This document shows positions 12,976 to 26,165 of a stretch of 64,000 bases of DNA, piece after piece. A program made the translations under genes and the position numbers. The stretch is from Dipteris shenzhenensis. Taxonomy: Eukaryota; Polypodiophyta; Polypodiopsida; Gleicheniales. The notes below the pieces were generated by a model. It ran no database searches. It was not told the origin of the DNA and saw only the letters and a list, made by a program, of their open reading frames with translations. Every line of letters begins with the position of its first letter. The first letter of the stretch is position 1. Location of the stretch: the NCBI GenBank assembly GCA_047967505.1, contig CM106538.1. One strand, 5' to 3'.

Positions 12976-14279
12976 TCAAATAAAAACACTACAAAAAACA
13001 ACCACTTAAAAGCGACAAATGAGAGATTTTCCAAGGGGGTGATTGGAAACTCACTCAAGACTTCCAAATCTGATTCAAACTCCATTTTTAGTGAGATTTG
13101 ACAATGCACACACCTTAGCAATCACTCAATCAAGAAAAAAAGAATCCAAAACAAGCTTCAATGCATAAAAAACTCTATGGACAGAAATGATAGTTCTTGC
13201 TTTTCTACTCTAAACACACTCCTTTCCCACTCAAACCAATCCTAATCTCCACTAGAACACTCCTAAGCTAGGAACCATTGTGTAAAGGGTGGTTAATGGA
13301 AGAAATCTTATGCATTTCAAACACATACCTCGAACTCCTCTGCAAAACGGTGCAAAAAATGTGTAGACTGGCGGTGACTCCACATGTCATAGGGATCTTA
13401 GAGGGATGCCGATGGAGACCCCACTCCCGAGAAACTCATTGTGAGAACTTTGTAAGCACGATCCTAACACTTGTGTCACTCAAGTGTCTACCAGATTGTG
13501 GCAATGGAGATTCCACCACATGAATGAAGGAGGGGATGAGTAAGAGAAGAGGAGGTGGAGAGAAGGGGAAGGGGAGTCGAAAGGAAGGAGAAGGTGAAGG
13601 GGGGAGAGTGGTAATGACAAGGCAACACATAATGGAAAGCAAGAAGTCTCACTCATAAGAAGATAAAGATAATGAGAGAGTTTGTATTCCAAAAGTTGCA
13701 AGTACATACTAAAGACCAAAGTCAACATTTTGGCCCTTTACACATTGCACCTTTTGAGGTGAGGGCTAACCCTATACTCTCTTTCACCTCTCTCACTCTC
13801 TTTTTACAAGAACTTGGGCCCATACAGCTCCAAGGTGGATATCGCATTGCCTACCTCACACCCTCTCCTACTTCTCTGCTTCATCTTTACAAACTCCTAC
13901 CACTTGCCATGAATTGTTAACCGTGGTGGTCAACACACACACACACACACACAATCCTTTTCTTCCTCTTTCCATGGAGCTTACATTATTTCCCTTGTCA
14001 CCCATTTGGTATAACTTTTTAAACTACCTTCCCTCTCTCTCTCTCTCTTCAAATAAAACTTCCTCCCGCACTCTATACCCTTGCCTCTCTTTCTTCTAAT
14101 TTCCCTCACACCCTTTCTCAACCCCCCCCCCCTTTTTTTCATAATCTAAAACTGGTTTTTAAATAAAAATATATTTTCTCCTAATATTTCCCTATTTTCC
14201 CCAAAAAAATTTAAATCTTCCTAAAATTTTCCAAGTTTTGATAATATTTTCCCCCTATTTTATCTATGTTTTATGTCCC

Positions 14280-14282
<3 letters not shown>

Positions 14283-14328
<46 letters not shown>
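14283..14328. repeat. (TC)n microsatellite
   Basis: Uninterrupted TC dinucleotides for about 46 bp within a wider C/T-rich tract. Confidence 0.95.
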
Positions 14329-14331
<3 letters not shown>

Positions 14332-15163
14332 TTCCCCTTAGTTCTTTCAATTTTCCTATTTTCTCCTCTAACTAATCATTCATCTCTCTTTTTCCTAAAT
14401 TCCCTAAGTTGAACTCTCTCAAACTTCTTCTCTCCCTAGTTTCCCTCTCCCTCCCTATTTTTTCTTAAGTTTTGCTTTTCCTCTTTTTTCCTCCTTTTTC
14501 CCCTAATTTCTTTTATTTTATCTGAATTTCCTATTTTTTTCTAATTATTCCCTATTTCTTTCTATTTTTTCTTTTTATCTCTATTTTCTTCTAGATTTTT
14601 TCTATTTCTTTTGCTATTCTCCCAATTTCCCCCCTTTTTTCTTTAATTCTTATCCTAGTTTCCTATTTCCCCCTAGTTGTTCTCTATGTCTCCATATTAC
14701 TTTGTATTTTTTCTAATTCTTTCAAATCCTTTCTGTTTTCCCTAACGAGTAGCATGACCCATCTACGACGGACTAGAGACCCACTCCGTTGGATCTCAAG
14801 GTGGGATCTAAATTTTAATGAAATTAAATTTCAAATTTCAAGACCCCTCTATCTCTTCAATTTGTCAATTGAGAGTGTTGTGATTGTGCCATGAATTTAG
14901 TATCAATCTCATTGTGGTTCTACTTAGGAAATAGAGGAAGCAAAAATTTGAGTAGTTATTGCGACCTTTATTCCTCTCAAATGCTTGGAATATTATGTGT
15001 TATGTATCATGGTTTAGTAGACTTTTGAATGCCCCAAGTGGAAACCATGGGTTTCATGCAAGAAATTCATCATGTCTAGGGCAAAGCCATCAACACTCCA
15101 AAATGGAAATGTATTTAACACGTGTATGTGTTGATTATTTGGACATATGTGAGTGAGTGCATC

Positions 15164-15262
15164 CATGTATGTGTGTGTGTGGTGTGGCTATACATGTGTC
15201 TTTATGAATGTGCATGTCTATGTTTATGTATGTGCATATGTGTGTGTGCATGCGTGTGTACA
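15164..15262. repeat. Imperfect (TG)n tract
   Basis: TGTGTGTG, ATGTGTGT and TGCATGTG variants alternate purine and pyrimidine over about 100 bp. The three open frames here encode Cys-Val repeats and are artefacts of the tract. Confidence 0.85.
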
Positions 15263-17019
15263 ATTGTGCATTTGTTTACATGCATGGGCAACTCTTGTTT
15301 CTCTCATTTTACAAAAATCTGGCAAACTTCTTGAGTTCCAAATTTTGCATCCTCCATCCTACTTGTGCAATTGATTTGTGGAGGAGAGACCTACCCTGAG
15401 CTGGAGCAACACCATGCAGGCCATGTTGTACCCCTAACCAATCAAGAGCTCCTCACCTAGATGCTTCCCATGTTCACCAAATGTGGCAACCTAGCCTCTG
15501 TATTGCATTCAATGCACATTGAGATACAAATCCTTTGTCCCTCATGACAATTTGTCTAGGTGCTTGTGGCTAAAGTTTCTTTTTGATTAAGTGCTTCTAC
15601 GCATGAGACCATGTTAATCACTATTGCAATGTCCAATCCCATTGTGACCACTGTACTAGACTATAGTAAGAAATCTCTCTTTCTCTCATGAAATTCATTG
15701 CCCACCAAAATAAAATTTTGAGCTCAGCACTTACATCACATTGCATAATGAGAGAGAAGAGAAAATCTAGGATGCACTGTTAGAGCAATGCAATTTTAAG
15801 AGCTTCAAAGAGCATTATTTTGTGGCAAAGGTCTCCAAAAGATCACACTTGCAAAGTTTGCATGTTTCATTGAAAAGACATAAAGTACTCACACCATAGA
15901 AACATTCACACACAATGGTTGTCCTCCTAAATAGCTAGTTATATAATTCAATAAATATGTAACTATCCATGTAGCAAAATGATCAATCAATACGATCTTC
16001 TTTGGCTATATCTCTATTGTGTCCATATCATAGAGTTAGAGCTTTCTTCAATTTCTTGGCTTGCCTTCCAACATTTGTCCCAAATCTAACATGGTATCAT
16101 TGCAACCTATTGATCCATGATGGTCCTCAACAATTTATTGCACATGCCCAAATGTTCATACTGGTGACCTTATGGCCTAAGCCCCAACTACCCCTATCGG
16201 ATTTATAGATCTCCATTCTTGCTTATCGATTTTTGCAAAAGGAATAAAAAAACTCTTTTCAAGGCCACCCCTACTCAAACTTGTCATAGTTTCTAGTTTT
16301 ACATAGGGTAGATGGGCTGGTAAAGGGGTGATCATGATTAGGGAGGAAAGTACCCCCCAATATTATCCACCTTAGGATTGTATATTGGTCATAGAGAAAT
16401 GATGAAAAGGTTGACATGTCAAGCTCTCCTTTTTGGAGAAATGATGCCTTTGTGTCTACTCTCAATTACCCAAGTACTCGCTCTCATGCCTTTAACAGGT
16501 TTCCATATCCATTTTACTTGGCGATACCATCATATATAAATTCTAAATTCATTAAGGCCACTGTCCTCCAGCTAATAGTGCTTAAAAGTGAGGCTAGGTT
16601 CCATAGTAATCTTGAACCTAAGATAGCCCAAATGGTCATAGTGGCAATGAAAATGTTGACATCAATGCCCATTGCTTATTGTTGTTTTTCCTTGTCAATG
16701 GCCTCTTCCAATATTTGATGTCATCTCGAGCCTTATTTAAGGCAACATGCAAATATGTTAGGACGTGTTCCAATCTGCACTTTATGGGCATTTGCTACAT
16801 GAATAATAGCAAAGTCAAACTCTTCTTGATGGACATGTGCTCACAATGTTACCCAGATGACCTCCATTATGCATATGTGCACAGTTCTCTACTACGACGC
16901 AAGACTCATGAAATGACATCTCCTTAATAAGCTCTAATGCCTCCCATCAACAGAGATTTCTCAAACCCTAGTTATGGCTACCTTTATATATACACATACA
17001 TATTTCTATCCTCCCCCCC

Positions 17020-17020
<1 letters not shown>

Positions 17021-17059
<39 letters not shown>

Positions 17060-17086
17060 TATTTATTTATTTATTTATTTATTTAT
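17021..17086. repeat. Compound microsatellite (TC)n-(TA)n-(TTTA)n
   Basis: Three adjoining simple repeats of different unit: TC to about 17037, TA to about 17059, then tetranucleotide ATTT/TTTA copies. Confidence 0.92.
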
Positions 17087-17170
17087 ATAATGTATACACC
17101 TTCTCCCTCTTACCACGTGGCTATCTCCCCCTCTCTCCCCCCATCTCTCTCTCTTTCTTCTCTCCCTCCC

Positions 17171-17176
17171 TCTCTG

Positions 17177-17221
<45 letters not shown>
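17171..17221. repeat. (TC)n microsatellite with TGTC interruptions
   Basis: TC repeats interrupted by TGTC near the left end, then continuous to 17221. Confidence 0.92.
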
Positions 17222-17224
<3 letters not shown>

Positions 17225-19159
17225 GGTCGCCCTGTAGGATGTGCTCTCCTGCCACTCTCCTCGCGTCTCTTATCTCATTGCGATGCCACATGTCCCTTGA
17301 TCCTGTGCCACACGCTCTAGCTTCTGACCTCTGCACTGTGCCACTGCCCTCGAGTTCTCGCGATGCAACATGTCCCCTCTTCCAGGCCTCTAGCTAGTCC
17401 CAGCCGCACATTTCACATACTGTGGCGATGCCACCTCAGCCACCATGCAGGAGTGTCTGCCTCAAATTTGTAGCAACCGTGGTGGTGGCGGCCCCCCTTT
17501 CTTGGGATCATCGGTATGATGCTGAACCCCAAAGCTTTCCTGCCTCCATGAACCTCCTGAGCACTCTTTCTCTTCCGGAGCCTCCACCAAACCTCCAAAG
17601 AGCTTCATCGAGCCTCAAAATGTCTCCACATGGCATAGATTTTGAAGGGGACGTGGATCCTCTCCTTAATAAAAATTATATATTCTTCCCAATTTTCTAA
17701 TTTTCCCTTCTTTGAAATTCCTTCTTTAAATTTATTTCTTTGAATTTCTTTAATTTTCTTCCTTAAAATTCTTAAAGATATTTCTTTAAATACCTTTGAA
17801 ATTCCTTTAAGCCTCTTTCTTATAAATTCTCCTTCCCTTATGCTCTAAATCTTAAAATTACATCTATTGCTCTAATCCTTAATTTCTCCCCTCCTCCTTT
17901 ACATTCACACACCTAAATACACTAAGTTTTTTCACCTTACATAACTATTTATTTAATTTTCCTTAAACTCACCCCAATTTTTTTAATACTTAAAGCATAA
18001 TATAAAAAATTAGCTTTATGAGTCTATAGCATGATCAACTATTTTTATTGTGATCCCAATAATAAGGGAGGGATATTTATAACACCTATCTTCCCAACTA
18101 AGTTAAAATATGGTTCTTATCATTTTTCTTGTTGGATGGTGGCAGGTATGTAGACTCCCTTCAATAAAAGTGATGCTTGCACCTGATGACTTATAAAAGC
18201 AAAACTTGTTTGTACACACACACACAAATTCTTGAGAGAAATAAAAGATGCTATCAACTATTCTCCTAGTGCCTCGGCATTCCTTTGAGTGGAATATTTC
18301 ATATCTGCGTCTATTGGGTTATCTCTCGCTATGGTGGGGGGTGTGGCTTTTGTGATTTGTGTATCGAGTGGGCCATATCAAGAGTGATAATTGACTTTGA
18401 TGGGCCCCTATGAAGATCAGATAAGTTGGAACTCCACCATGCATGCTCTGGTCATCTCTGCACTGTGTGTAGTCTCCGTGGCACTAGCTCCAATATATTA
18501 CTTCTACTAACCTTGAGAGAGCATAGTTCTCTCAAATTAGCAATATACAATTTGCCATTGTTGTTAAAGTCAACGAGTAGCTCATTACTCACTTTATGTT
18601 TTCCTTTCTAAAACTTTTGAATTTTAAAATCTTGAACAACCATACACTCCCCTTCTTAAATTAAGCATCATTTTGCCTCCATTTGAAATTCATCTCATTA
18701 GAAAAAGAACTTCAGCTTTTTCCCCCTTTACTATTGAGAGAAATGTTGAAGGTGGGAGAAGCGACAATGGAGGAAGGGATATGTACACTAGTCTCGTCAT
18801 GCAATATGAGTGCTTTTGGAATGCTAAAATATAATTTAAAAGGTTATCTACATAACCCTACTTAGGAACCCTATTAGACATTTGACACACTATCTTACAT
18901 TATAGAACACTCCCTATCCTACCACTCTCCATACACTTTGCCTCTTGCCATTTACATTGCTCCTATTATGTATATAGTGCAATTTACCTCCCCAAAACAC
19001 CCTCTTTAAAAAATGTTACAAATGATGTGGAGTGTTGAAGAAAAAGAGCAAAAACTACAAACTATGGTGTTGCAATGACAACATTTGCAAAAGTTGGCAT
19101 AAAACGTATCATCCATTACCCCCCTCTTATGTTGCAAGAGGTTTTGGTAGACTCCGAAT

Positions 19160-19475
19160 TGATTTTAAAAAATGAGAACTTGTAAAAGCTCAAGGGATTG
19201 GGAGAAATGTCTGCCACTTGTTCATTGGTGGGGAAATAAACCAAATCAGCTTCTCCAAAAGTTATGTTTTCTTAGATGATGATGCATTCTATGTGCTTGG
19301 TGTGAGCATGAAAGACAAGATTCTTAGCTAAATGTATGCTACTTGTATTGTTAGAATAATTGGGAGTTGGATCCCTTCAAGAGCCTTTGAAACCATATAG
19401 CCTCACAAGCTATATTTGTAGTGGCATCGTCTTAATACGATACTTAGCCTAGGCCACTCTAGATTGTTTCTTGCT
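19160..19475 (-). pseudogene. Copia RNase H fragment
   Basis: Read on the minus strand, three frames together give the copia RNase H order: WQSKKQSRVA near 19460, IACEAIWFQRLLKGSNSQ near 19400, SSIHLAKNLVFHAHTKHIE near 19310 and DLVYFPTNEQVADI near 19230. At least two frameshifts and several stops separate them. It is a scrap without LTRs and is too broken to form a long open frame. Confidence 0.85.
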
Positions 19476-20168
19476 TTGCCATAAACTAGCTTAGTTCCTT
19501 AATCTTCATGAGTTCGCTTATGATACACCCGTCGTAGTTCAAGATAGAGTAGAAATAGTTATCACCATAGTTAATAGACATTAGTTTGGGTTTCTCGTGC
19601 ATTTAACATCTCTCTCCCATAGTTCATGAGAAGCACAGGTTTAATGTAGGTGAATTGCAAAATTCAAAAATCATAGAAAGAGAAAGAGAAAGTTTGTAAC
19701 ACTTCTTCATTTTGCGTTTATAAAATCTCATGATGTATAAGGAAAAAATCATAGAGGCTTTCCTGTCTATAATAAAAGTTTGTGAATTTTATATACTATG
19801 GTAAGAGAATATGAAAAAATAAATACACACACACATGCATGCACGCACACGCACACAAAACACAGTAATAAATGTATAGGATATGATATATCTTGATTCA
19901 TATTTGTACTTTTAAACTTTCAAACATGGATGGTGGAACTTTAATCAATGTCATTTATGGAGCTCCCACACATTCCTATTCCTCCTCCATCCCCCTCGTG
20001 GCGTCAAGAGTTAGAATGTTATAGCCTCTATCTTTTGCTAATTTGTTAGCACTTCCTTGCAAGGCACCACTTTACTTAGACTTTTGCAAAAAAGTGTCCT
20101 CCTAATAGATATTGGACACCCATGCCTTGATTAACAACTTTCTATTCTAGTTTTTCACTCTTGCATAA

Positions 20169-20170
<2 letters not shown>

Positions 20171-20238
<68 letters not shown>
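20171..20238. repeat. (CT)n microsatellite
   Basis: About 68 bp of CT repeats with one TTTC interruption near 20217. Confidence 0.94.
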
Positions 20239-20239
<1 letters not shown>

Positions 20240-20579
20240 TCTCATCACCATCATCCTCCTTTATCAATATACTCCAACACTCCATAAAAGCTAAAAAAGT
20301 AAAATAATGAAGGCACTACTATCGAGCGCATCATGTGTCTCTTTTTTTTCACTCACACCACAGCCCATACATTATGTGCTCTCTTTTTTTTTTCATTCGC
20401 ACCCTCCACATACACCCATGTATGCACACACATAGAGTTTGCACATCTCTTTGAATTTGCAAGTGGTTGCATTTTAGCATAAAAACTTTCCAATGGTTCT
20501 GCACGTGGGCTTCCATCACAACAAGGTAGTCATCCATCCATCTTGACATTGACCTAAGGCAGTGCTCATCATGAGGACT

Positions 20580-21500
20580 TGTACTCAATTGTTCAGGGTG
20601 TGATTTTTTGGTGAGCTTTTTGTCATGAGCTTTTTTTCAATTTTCATGAATATTGTGAGCTTTTCATTCACCTAAGAGAGAGAGAGTTGGAGGGGAGGTT
20701 TCATGGAGTGGGGTGGGTGGAAAGTTTGGGTTATGGTTGCAGTTAAGAGGAGAGAGGGGGGAGAGGGGAGATACAGGAAAAGGGGAGGGATGGTCGCATG
20801 GGTAAAGTGGCATGGAGAAGGGAGGGGAGGGGAGTTGGAACATATATTCATTATCATAGTTAGAGGGGGAATTTATAAGGTATGCAAAGAGGAGTGCAAG
20901 GAGGAGAGAGAGGATGAGGAATGTGAAACTTATGTTCATCTCCTAAATGTAAAGGGGAAGGGAGAGCATATGGGAAATTTGTTCATTTTCAAAGTGTATA
21001 ATTTGATAGATTTGACTTTATATTTGGATTCCTCGTCGAATTCCGGTCATTTTGAGTACTGCGCAGACTCAAAATAGGCCCAAAACAGGCCAAAATGACA
21101 AAAACACCATTTTTCCAATTTTTATCGGAATATGGTCATGTTGGTACTCAAAATGACCAGAATTCGACGAGGAATCCAAATATGAGGTCAAAAGTTTCAA
21201 ATTATACACTTTTAAAGTGAACATATCTCCCATAGTTCCTCCCTTCTACTTTGAACATGGACATATTTTCCATAATTTTTTGCCTCCTACTGCCACTCAT
21301 ATCCACCCCCCCCTTGTGCATAGTATACACTCTTCCACCCCTTCCACATGCTATGAAAATGAACATATCCTATATCCTCTCCCCCTCTTTCTAACCTCCC
21401 CAGCTTTCTTATAACAAAAACATGTATGGATTTCTAAAAAAAGCTCTCAAAAACAAAGGAAATGGTAAAAAAGCTCGCCAAAAGATTTTTCCCAATTGTT
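20580..21500. repeat. Long foldback (imperfect palindrome), MITE-like
   Basis: The centre is an inverted repeat of about 70 bp per arm: left arm about 20989-21060, right arm about 21142-21216, spacer about 80 bp. Its core (GGATTCCTCGTCGAATTC and reverse complement) is nearly perfect. Weaker pairing continues outward: a GGGA-rich segment with TTCAT on both sides, and GGTGAGCTTTTT near 20610 against GGCGAGCTTTTT near 21475. No open frame or flanking duplication was found. The RNA would form a long hairpin. It could be a MITE or an inverted duplication. Confidence 0.75.
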
Positions 21501-21769
21501 CATCTCACCCCCAACTCTCGATCGACTTAGTCTTTGAAGTTTGTAGTTTAAAGCCGTGTACAATATGGATTAACATATTGGAATCTTATGGATTTTGTTT
21601 GAATTCTAGTTAGGCAAGCAAGCTAAGGGGAGCCTAGGGGGAAGTTTCTCACCTCTCCTTGAGCCACCTGTATCATTATCATGCCTTGGATTGATCGTAG
21701 GACTAGAGCATTGCTAGAACAAGGCGAATTATTTCACCGGGCCTGCCCTAAGTTTTTCTCAAATTTTGA

Positions 21770-22292
21770 TGGAAGTACATGTATAAATAATTGAATGGTC
21801 ACTCCAGTAGGCAAAGTTTATTTCATAGAAATTTTTTTGTGATTGTGCATTAGTCCAAATGTGACCTAAAGTTGATCCATATATTGTTGTTGGAACATTG
21901 ATGTGTTGTTTCATTTGATGTTGTTCCATGAAGTTATTGAGTGTGGATAGTTCTTTTGTTTTATTTTGGTAGTTGATGTTAAAACCACCTAAAATATATG
22001 TTGTTGTATTTTATTCAATATTTTGGATTATTTTTTCAATGTTATTTAACAAGTTTATAATATTTGCGTTCGATTTTTAGCTTTAGTTTGTTATTGTAAT
22101 GTGTTGCGATTCCTGCACCCTTATTCTTGTAAATGCTAATGAAATCTTTAATTTTTTTATTGATTTGTTGGTTGTTATGTGTCTCTTAAATACATAGTAT
22201 TGTGGCTTCCATTAAGCTTTCTGTTTGTATAATATCATTTATGTGTGTATGAAATCCATTTGTGTTGAGCGATTGAATGTTTATATGTTTTA
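21770..22292 (-). pseudogene. Helentron C-terminal AP-type endonuclease (EEP)
   Basis: Follows the helicase in frame. Motifs in order on the minus strand: KHINIQSLN (metal-binding Asn region, about 22290); IxETH with a TAA at 22186-22188 just before the conserved Glu; GGFNIN near 21970, where GDFN is expected; STLGHIW near 21860, where an Asp precedes His in active enzymes; and YWSDHSIIYT near 21800. The SDH triad member is kept but two catalytic Asp are replaced by Gly. This endonuclease is the defining extra domain of Helentrons. Confidence 0.8.
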
Positions 22293-23772
22293 GTTTTAGG
22301 TCTGTGAAGTTTATTTGGTCAAACTTCCATTCTCTTTGGTTGTGTAATCTTTGAATTTTATCTAAGGCATTCTTGTCCACCTTGATGTGTTTGTTTTCTA
22401 GTTGGTTTATTATGTACATATTTTTCGGGTTTTTTATCCTTAAGAGTGCTATGTAAATAGGGCCATGTGAATTTATTTGCAATGGGTCAAATGCTAACGA
22501 ATTCATTGACAATCCTTGGGAACAATGTATTGTTCTTGCAGATGCTGGTTGAATAGAAAATTGTGTTCTTGTTATAGTGTTCAAGTAATTCTTTCCTACT
22601 TGGAATTCTCTTTGTATTTGTAGAATTGGTGTCTAGTTTTTAGGTATGTGTCCTTCATAAAATTGTTTGTTTTTGTAGCGTGTATTTTTCCCTGTGTTCT
22701 CATCTCTGAATTTTATCCAAGCAATGGGCGGCTCTTTTTCTATGTTTGAGTGCATAAATGTTGCATCTGCACCATTAACAATTCCATCCATGATGCCAAA
22801 ATTTCGTGAGCAAATCTCAATAATCATCCCTACTTCATTTAAGGGATAGTTTTGTATGCAAGCCTGTTGTAGACTTTGGGTCATTTGGTATTTGTATTTT
22901 CTTGCAACATGTTTTGTGCCCTTGCTTGAAGATGATATTCTTTTCCATCGAGTAATTGAAATACTTCATCGTTGTGTTTGTCTTTTAATGCATTTGTATA
23001 GAAAAGGTGAGGTATTGATTTTTCGTCTTGTGGTTTTCTTCCATACAATTTGTTAAGCTTTTGTATGTCCTCATTTGTGTGTTCTCCTACTCTTATTGAA
23101 TGCTCATCCATACAATGGCATGTCCCTACATCTATTTAATATTTGTAGAAAACATAGGTTATCTTGTCTCATTGGTTGTAATAATTCATAGTACTTTACA
23201 TATTCATTCCAGATTGGTGTTGTTGATGTGAATACTAAACTCTTTATAGAGAAGATCCAACTATCTTTAGTAGGACTTGCTTGGCATAGGTCTTCACAAA
23301 ATATGACATTAACTCCTCCAAATGGTTTTGAGTGGTTATGCTTTATTTCTCTCAATCGCATGTATATTGCTTGGAATGTATTTTGACCTACTAATGAAAT
23401 TTTGTCGATCACTAAAACCTCTACTTATGAGTATAGTGTTGCTAGTGCTTGTAGTTTCTTTGTTGTTAACGCCGTGTATGCTGAAGCTATTAGTGGTAAA
23501 TGCAATGCAGCGTGTATAGTTAGCCCACCTATGTTATATGTTGCTTTTCCAATATATGCTAGAATTAGTGCCCTTGGTTTCTCTGTCGTACTTGTATCCT
23601 TATGTGTATAGTGACGAAGTAGTGCTTGTACAAGAAGAAGCAATGTAAATGTTTTCCCTATTCTTGCGTTTCCAGATAGAAATAGAATTAATGTCTCCGA
23701 TGGTTTTAATCTTTTCTTTAGCATTATGTCATCTATAATTATGTGTTGTTCGTTACTAAGTTTTCGTAGCAT
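22293..23772 (-). pseudogene. Helentron Pif1-like DNA helicase domain
   Basis: Superfamily 1B helicase that would unwind the nicked element. Motif I fits the Walker A pattern (GNARIGKT, near 23670). Motif II reads IDKISLVG near 23400, with Lys where the catalytic Glu of the DE pair is expected. Motif III reads CEDLCQASP near 23300 instead of the usual GDL. Later parts include IEICSRNFGIMDGIVNGADA near 22820 and the C-terminal ARTIHCSQGLS near 22540. Frames change between 23425, 23104, 22881, 22633 and 22584. The substitutions and frameshifts indicate a dead helicase. Confidence 0.85.
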
Positions 23773-24489
23773 TGAATGGTATTAATTGTTTGACATCCGT
23801 TCATATGTTTTTGGAGTATATGTTGTTGATGTTTTTGTTTTTGATGGTGTATTCATTTCTATTCCCAAGTCAAAATTTTGTTTGTTGTGCGTTGTATTTA
23901 TTGATTCATCAAAACTTGATGTTTCATCATTGTTGTTTTTTCCCTCAACTGGTATTATTATTTTGTTGAAGTGGGAGAAGTTAAAGTCAATTGTATCTTT
24001 ATTAGCGTAGTATAAGTCATGCCAAGTGTCAAATTTGTTTTCCAAACAGTGTTCTTTTTCAGTGAATGGTAAGTATAACAAGCTTAATTCTCTATAGTGG
24101 TTTTCTAGTTCCTTGTTTTTGTTGTAGTTGTTAAATCTTATTACGATTTTTTTTTCCTTGGTATTATATTGTTTCTTGTTCTTGTAAACGTTGCTGTGAA
24201 CTCTGCCAGGCATATGTTATTTAAGGTAGCAGGGCGATTCAGGTACTTTCTTATGCAATCATCGAAAAAAATATCTTTGCTCTAGGGATCGAGTTGTTGT
24301 AGTTGTGCTTTGCGTTTAAGTAAGTGGGTGCGATCCTCCTTTTCGCTTGTGTTAATGTAAGTGAATTCCCTTGTACTACTTGTTAGTGATAGTGATAGTG
24401 CTACATATACTGCTTGTTGTGAGCTTATGTGATGTGTATTTAGTATGGCATTTCCCATTTTGTGTACTCTCTCATTTGCTGATGTTCGT

Positions 24490-25620
24490 GCATCGATGCA
24501 CTGGTTCAACGCTTCATTGATAGCTTCAGTTGTTGCTTTGTCTGCCTTTGTCATGTACGAAGTACAGTATGCTGTTGCACCATGTGGATTAAGTACGAAT
24601 TAGATATCTATATTAGCACCCCATAACTTAGTAAGTTTAGGATTAAATTTGTTTGTATGAATGTCTTTTGGTTCTCTTCTTAGGAATATGGTTTTTGTAG
24701 TAATAGTAGATTGAAGAGCAAGTAGATATTCTTCGTCATTTAGTTTAATGCATTGTAGGAAACTATCAAAGTTTAAAGTATTTACATTATGATTTTCTAG
24801 CATGTTAAATATGTTTTGCATTGTGCTTGTGAGTTGCATTTTCTTCATCAATTTCCAACGGAGTTAGTAGTGTTTGCTGCATTGGTGGCCTTGGAAAACC
24901 AAATCAACATCGCTTTTTTCTCTTTATGCAAGTTCGTTGGTGTCCATGTTTTTGGATATCTAAATGGTCTTCATCCAACAAACTACTAGATTAGTCATAA
25001 TGTACATATCTACAAAGTTAACTAATTCATCATCTGTTGAGTCTTGGATCGAGGGTGCATCTTCAATCCATAATAATCCATGGTCATGTTGGCTTCCTCT
25101 ATTTTGAAACTATGTAACAAAGAAGTAATCGTTAACTTTGCCTACAATTGGTTTTTCTTTTACAAGAAGGTTCTTTAATGCTTGGAATTTATGAACATAA
25201 TAATAACGCGTTGTTGTTATCAGGTCTGACCTAATTAAGTCTCTAATTTTTGATGCAGTAGTTTCTATCTCGCATGTATCATCTCCATGTCAAAGGTAGC
25301 GTAGGCATTGTATTATTGGAGTCCATAGTTTTTCTGCTGGAGATAGAGTTACAAAAAAGGTTGGTGCTCCAAGTTGTCTCAACATTGCAAATACATTTTT
25401 CTTAAGCTTGTTTTTGTAGTCCATTTATGTTCTTAAAACAAACAAAATCCCTATATCCAATATTTGATTGTAGGAGATTTTCTATTTTGGTGTCAACTGC
25501 AACATCTTTTGCAAGTAATGTATGTCCCTTTAATTGTGCTTTATGCATTCTTACCCATGTTGATGATAGTATTTGTCTAACCATTATTTTCATTGCCTTA
25601 AAAAAAGGTTTTCAATGCAA
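24490..25620 (-). pseudogene. Helentron Rep (HUH) endonuclease domain
   Basis: Rolling-circle initiator that would nick and rejoin element ends. Read on the minus strand: RQLGAPTFFVTLSPAEKLW near 25370; the metal-binding HUH motif as FQNRGSQHDHGLLWIED near 25090; KHGHQRTCIKRKKRC near 24930; FGFPRPPMQQTLLTPL near 24890; and the catalytic tyrosine motif YCTSYMTKADK near 24560 with two tyrosines. In-frame stops lie at 25290-25292 (TGA), 25110-25112 (TAG) and 24904-24906 (TGA). The two TGAs stand where arginine is expected, consistent with CGA to TGA decay. Catalytic residues themselves remain. Confidence 0.85.
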
Positions 25621-26165
25621 TATGCAAATCGTCTATCCCTATTTGATGTACATTAAGGAATATGATATTGCCTTGGATGGCCATAAAATATATTTGGAAA
25701 TGCTAGCTCCTCGCAGTTCTTATCCTTGAACATACTCAATGGAGACAAACCTTAAGAGGGAGCCACATTCATAGTTTTATCCTCATAGTTGACCACTTGT
25801 TGACTAGTGTATATTCCATGGACTAGTGTGCCAGTTTGTAATTCTTCATCAATTACGATGTGTATATTGTCTTCATTGCATGTGTTATTTCTTGCTAATT
25901 GTTCTTGCAATTGAGTAATGTGTTCCATCCATAGAGGATTTAGTTGCACATTGTTCTCTTTGTATAACGGTGACCTTAGTAGCTCCTATAGAGCACGCAT
26001 TGTTAACGTTGGTCGAACAGCGCCACTTATGTAACTATGACTATATTCTAATTTCCTCTTTAAAGCTACCATTATTGTTGCTGAATCAACAATAAATCTT
26101 GGAAGAAATCATTGAGCTCGATCAGTATCTGCAAATACATTTACCATGCTTCCTCTCATATTTAA

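Larger units (their letters stand above)
13000..19150. other. Gene-poor, pyrimidine-rich region with microsatellites
   Basis: No coding sequence that I trust. The plus strand is strongly C/T-rich from about 13,740 to 14,740 and again from 17,000 to 18,000. Open frames in it are low-complexity shadows (runs of Leu, Ser and Pro). Besides the repeats listed separately there is an (AC)n run at 13931-13953 and a short CA run near 18,215. Confidence 0.7.

Noticed and set aside
15122-15399. Three overlapping plus-strand frames rich in Cys, Val and Met
   Set aside because: They follow the TG-rich tract in all three frames, a low-complexity artefact.
16937-17320. 127-codon plus-strand frame
   Set aside because: Runs through TC, TA and TTTA microsatellites; Ser-Leu and Ile-Tyr repeats are artefacts.
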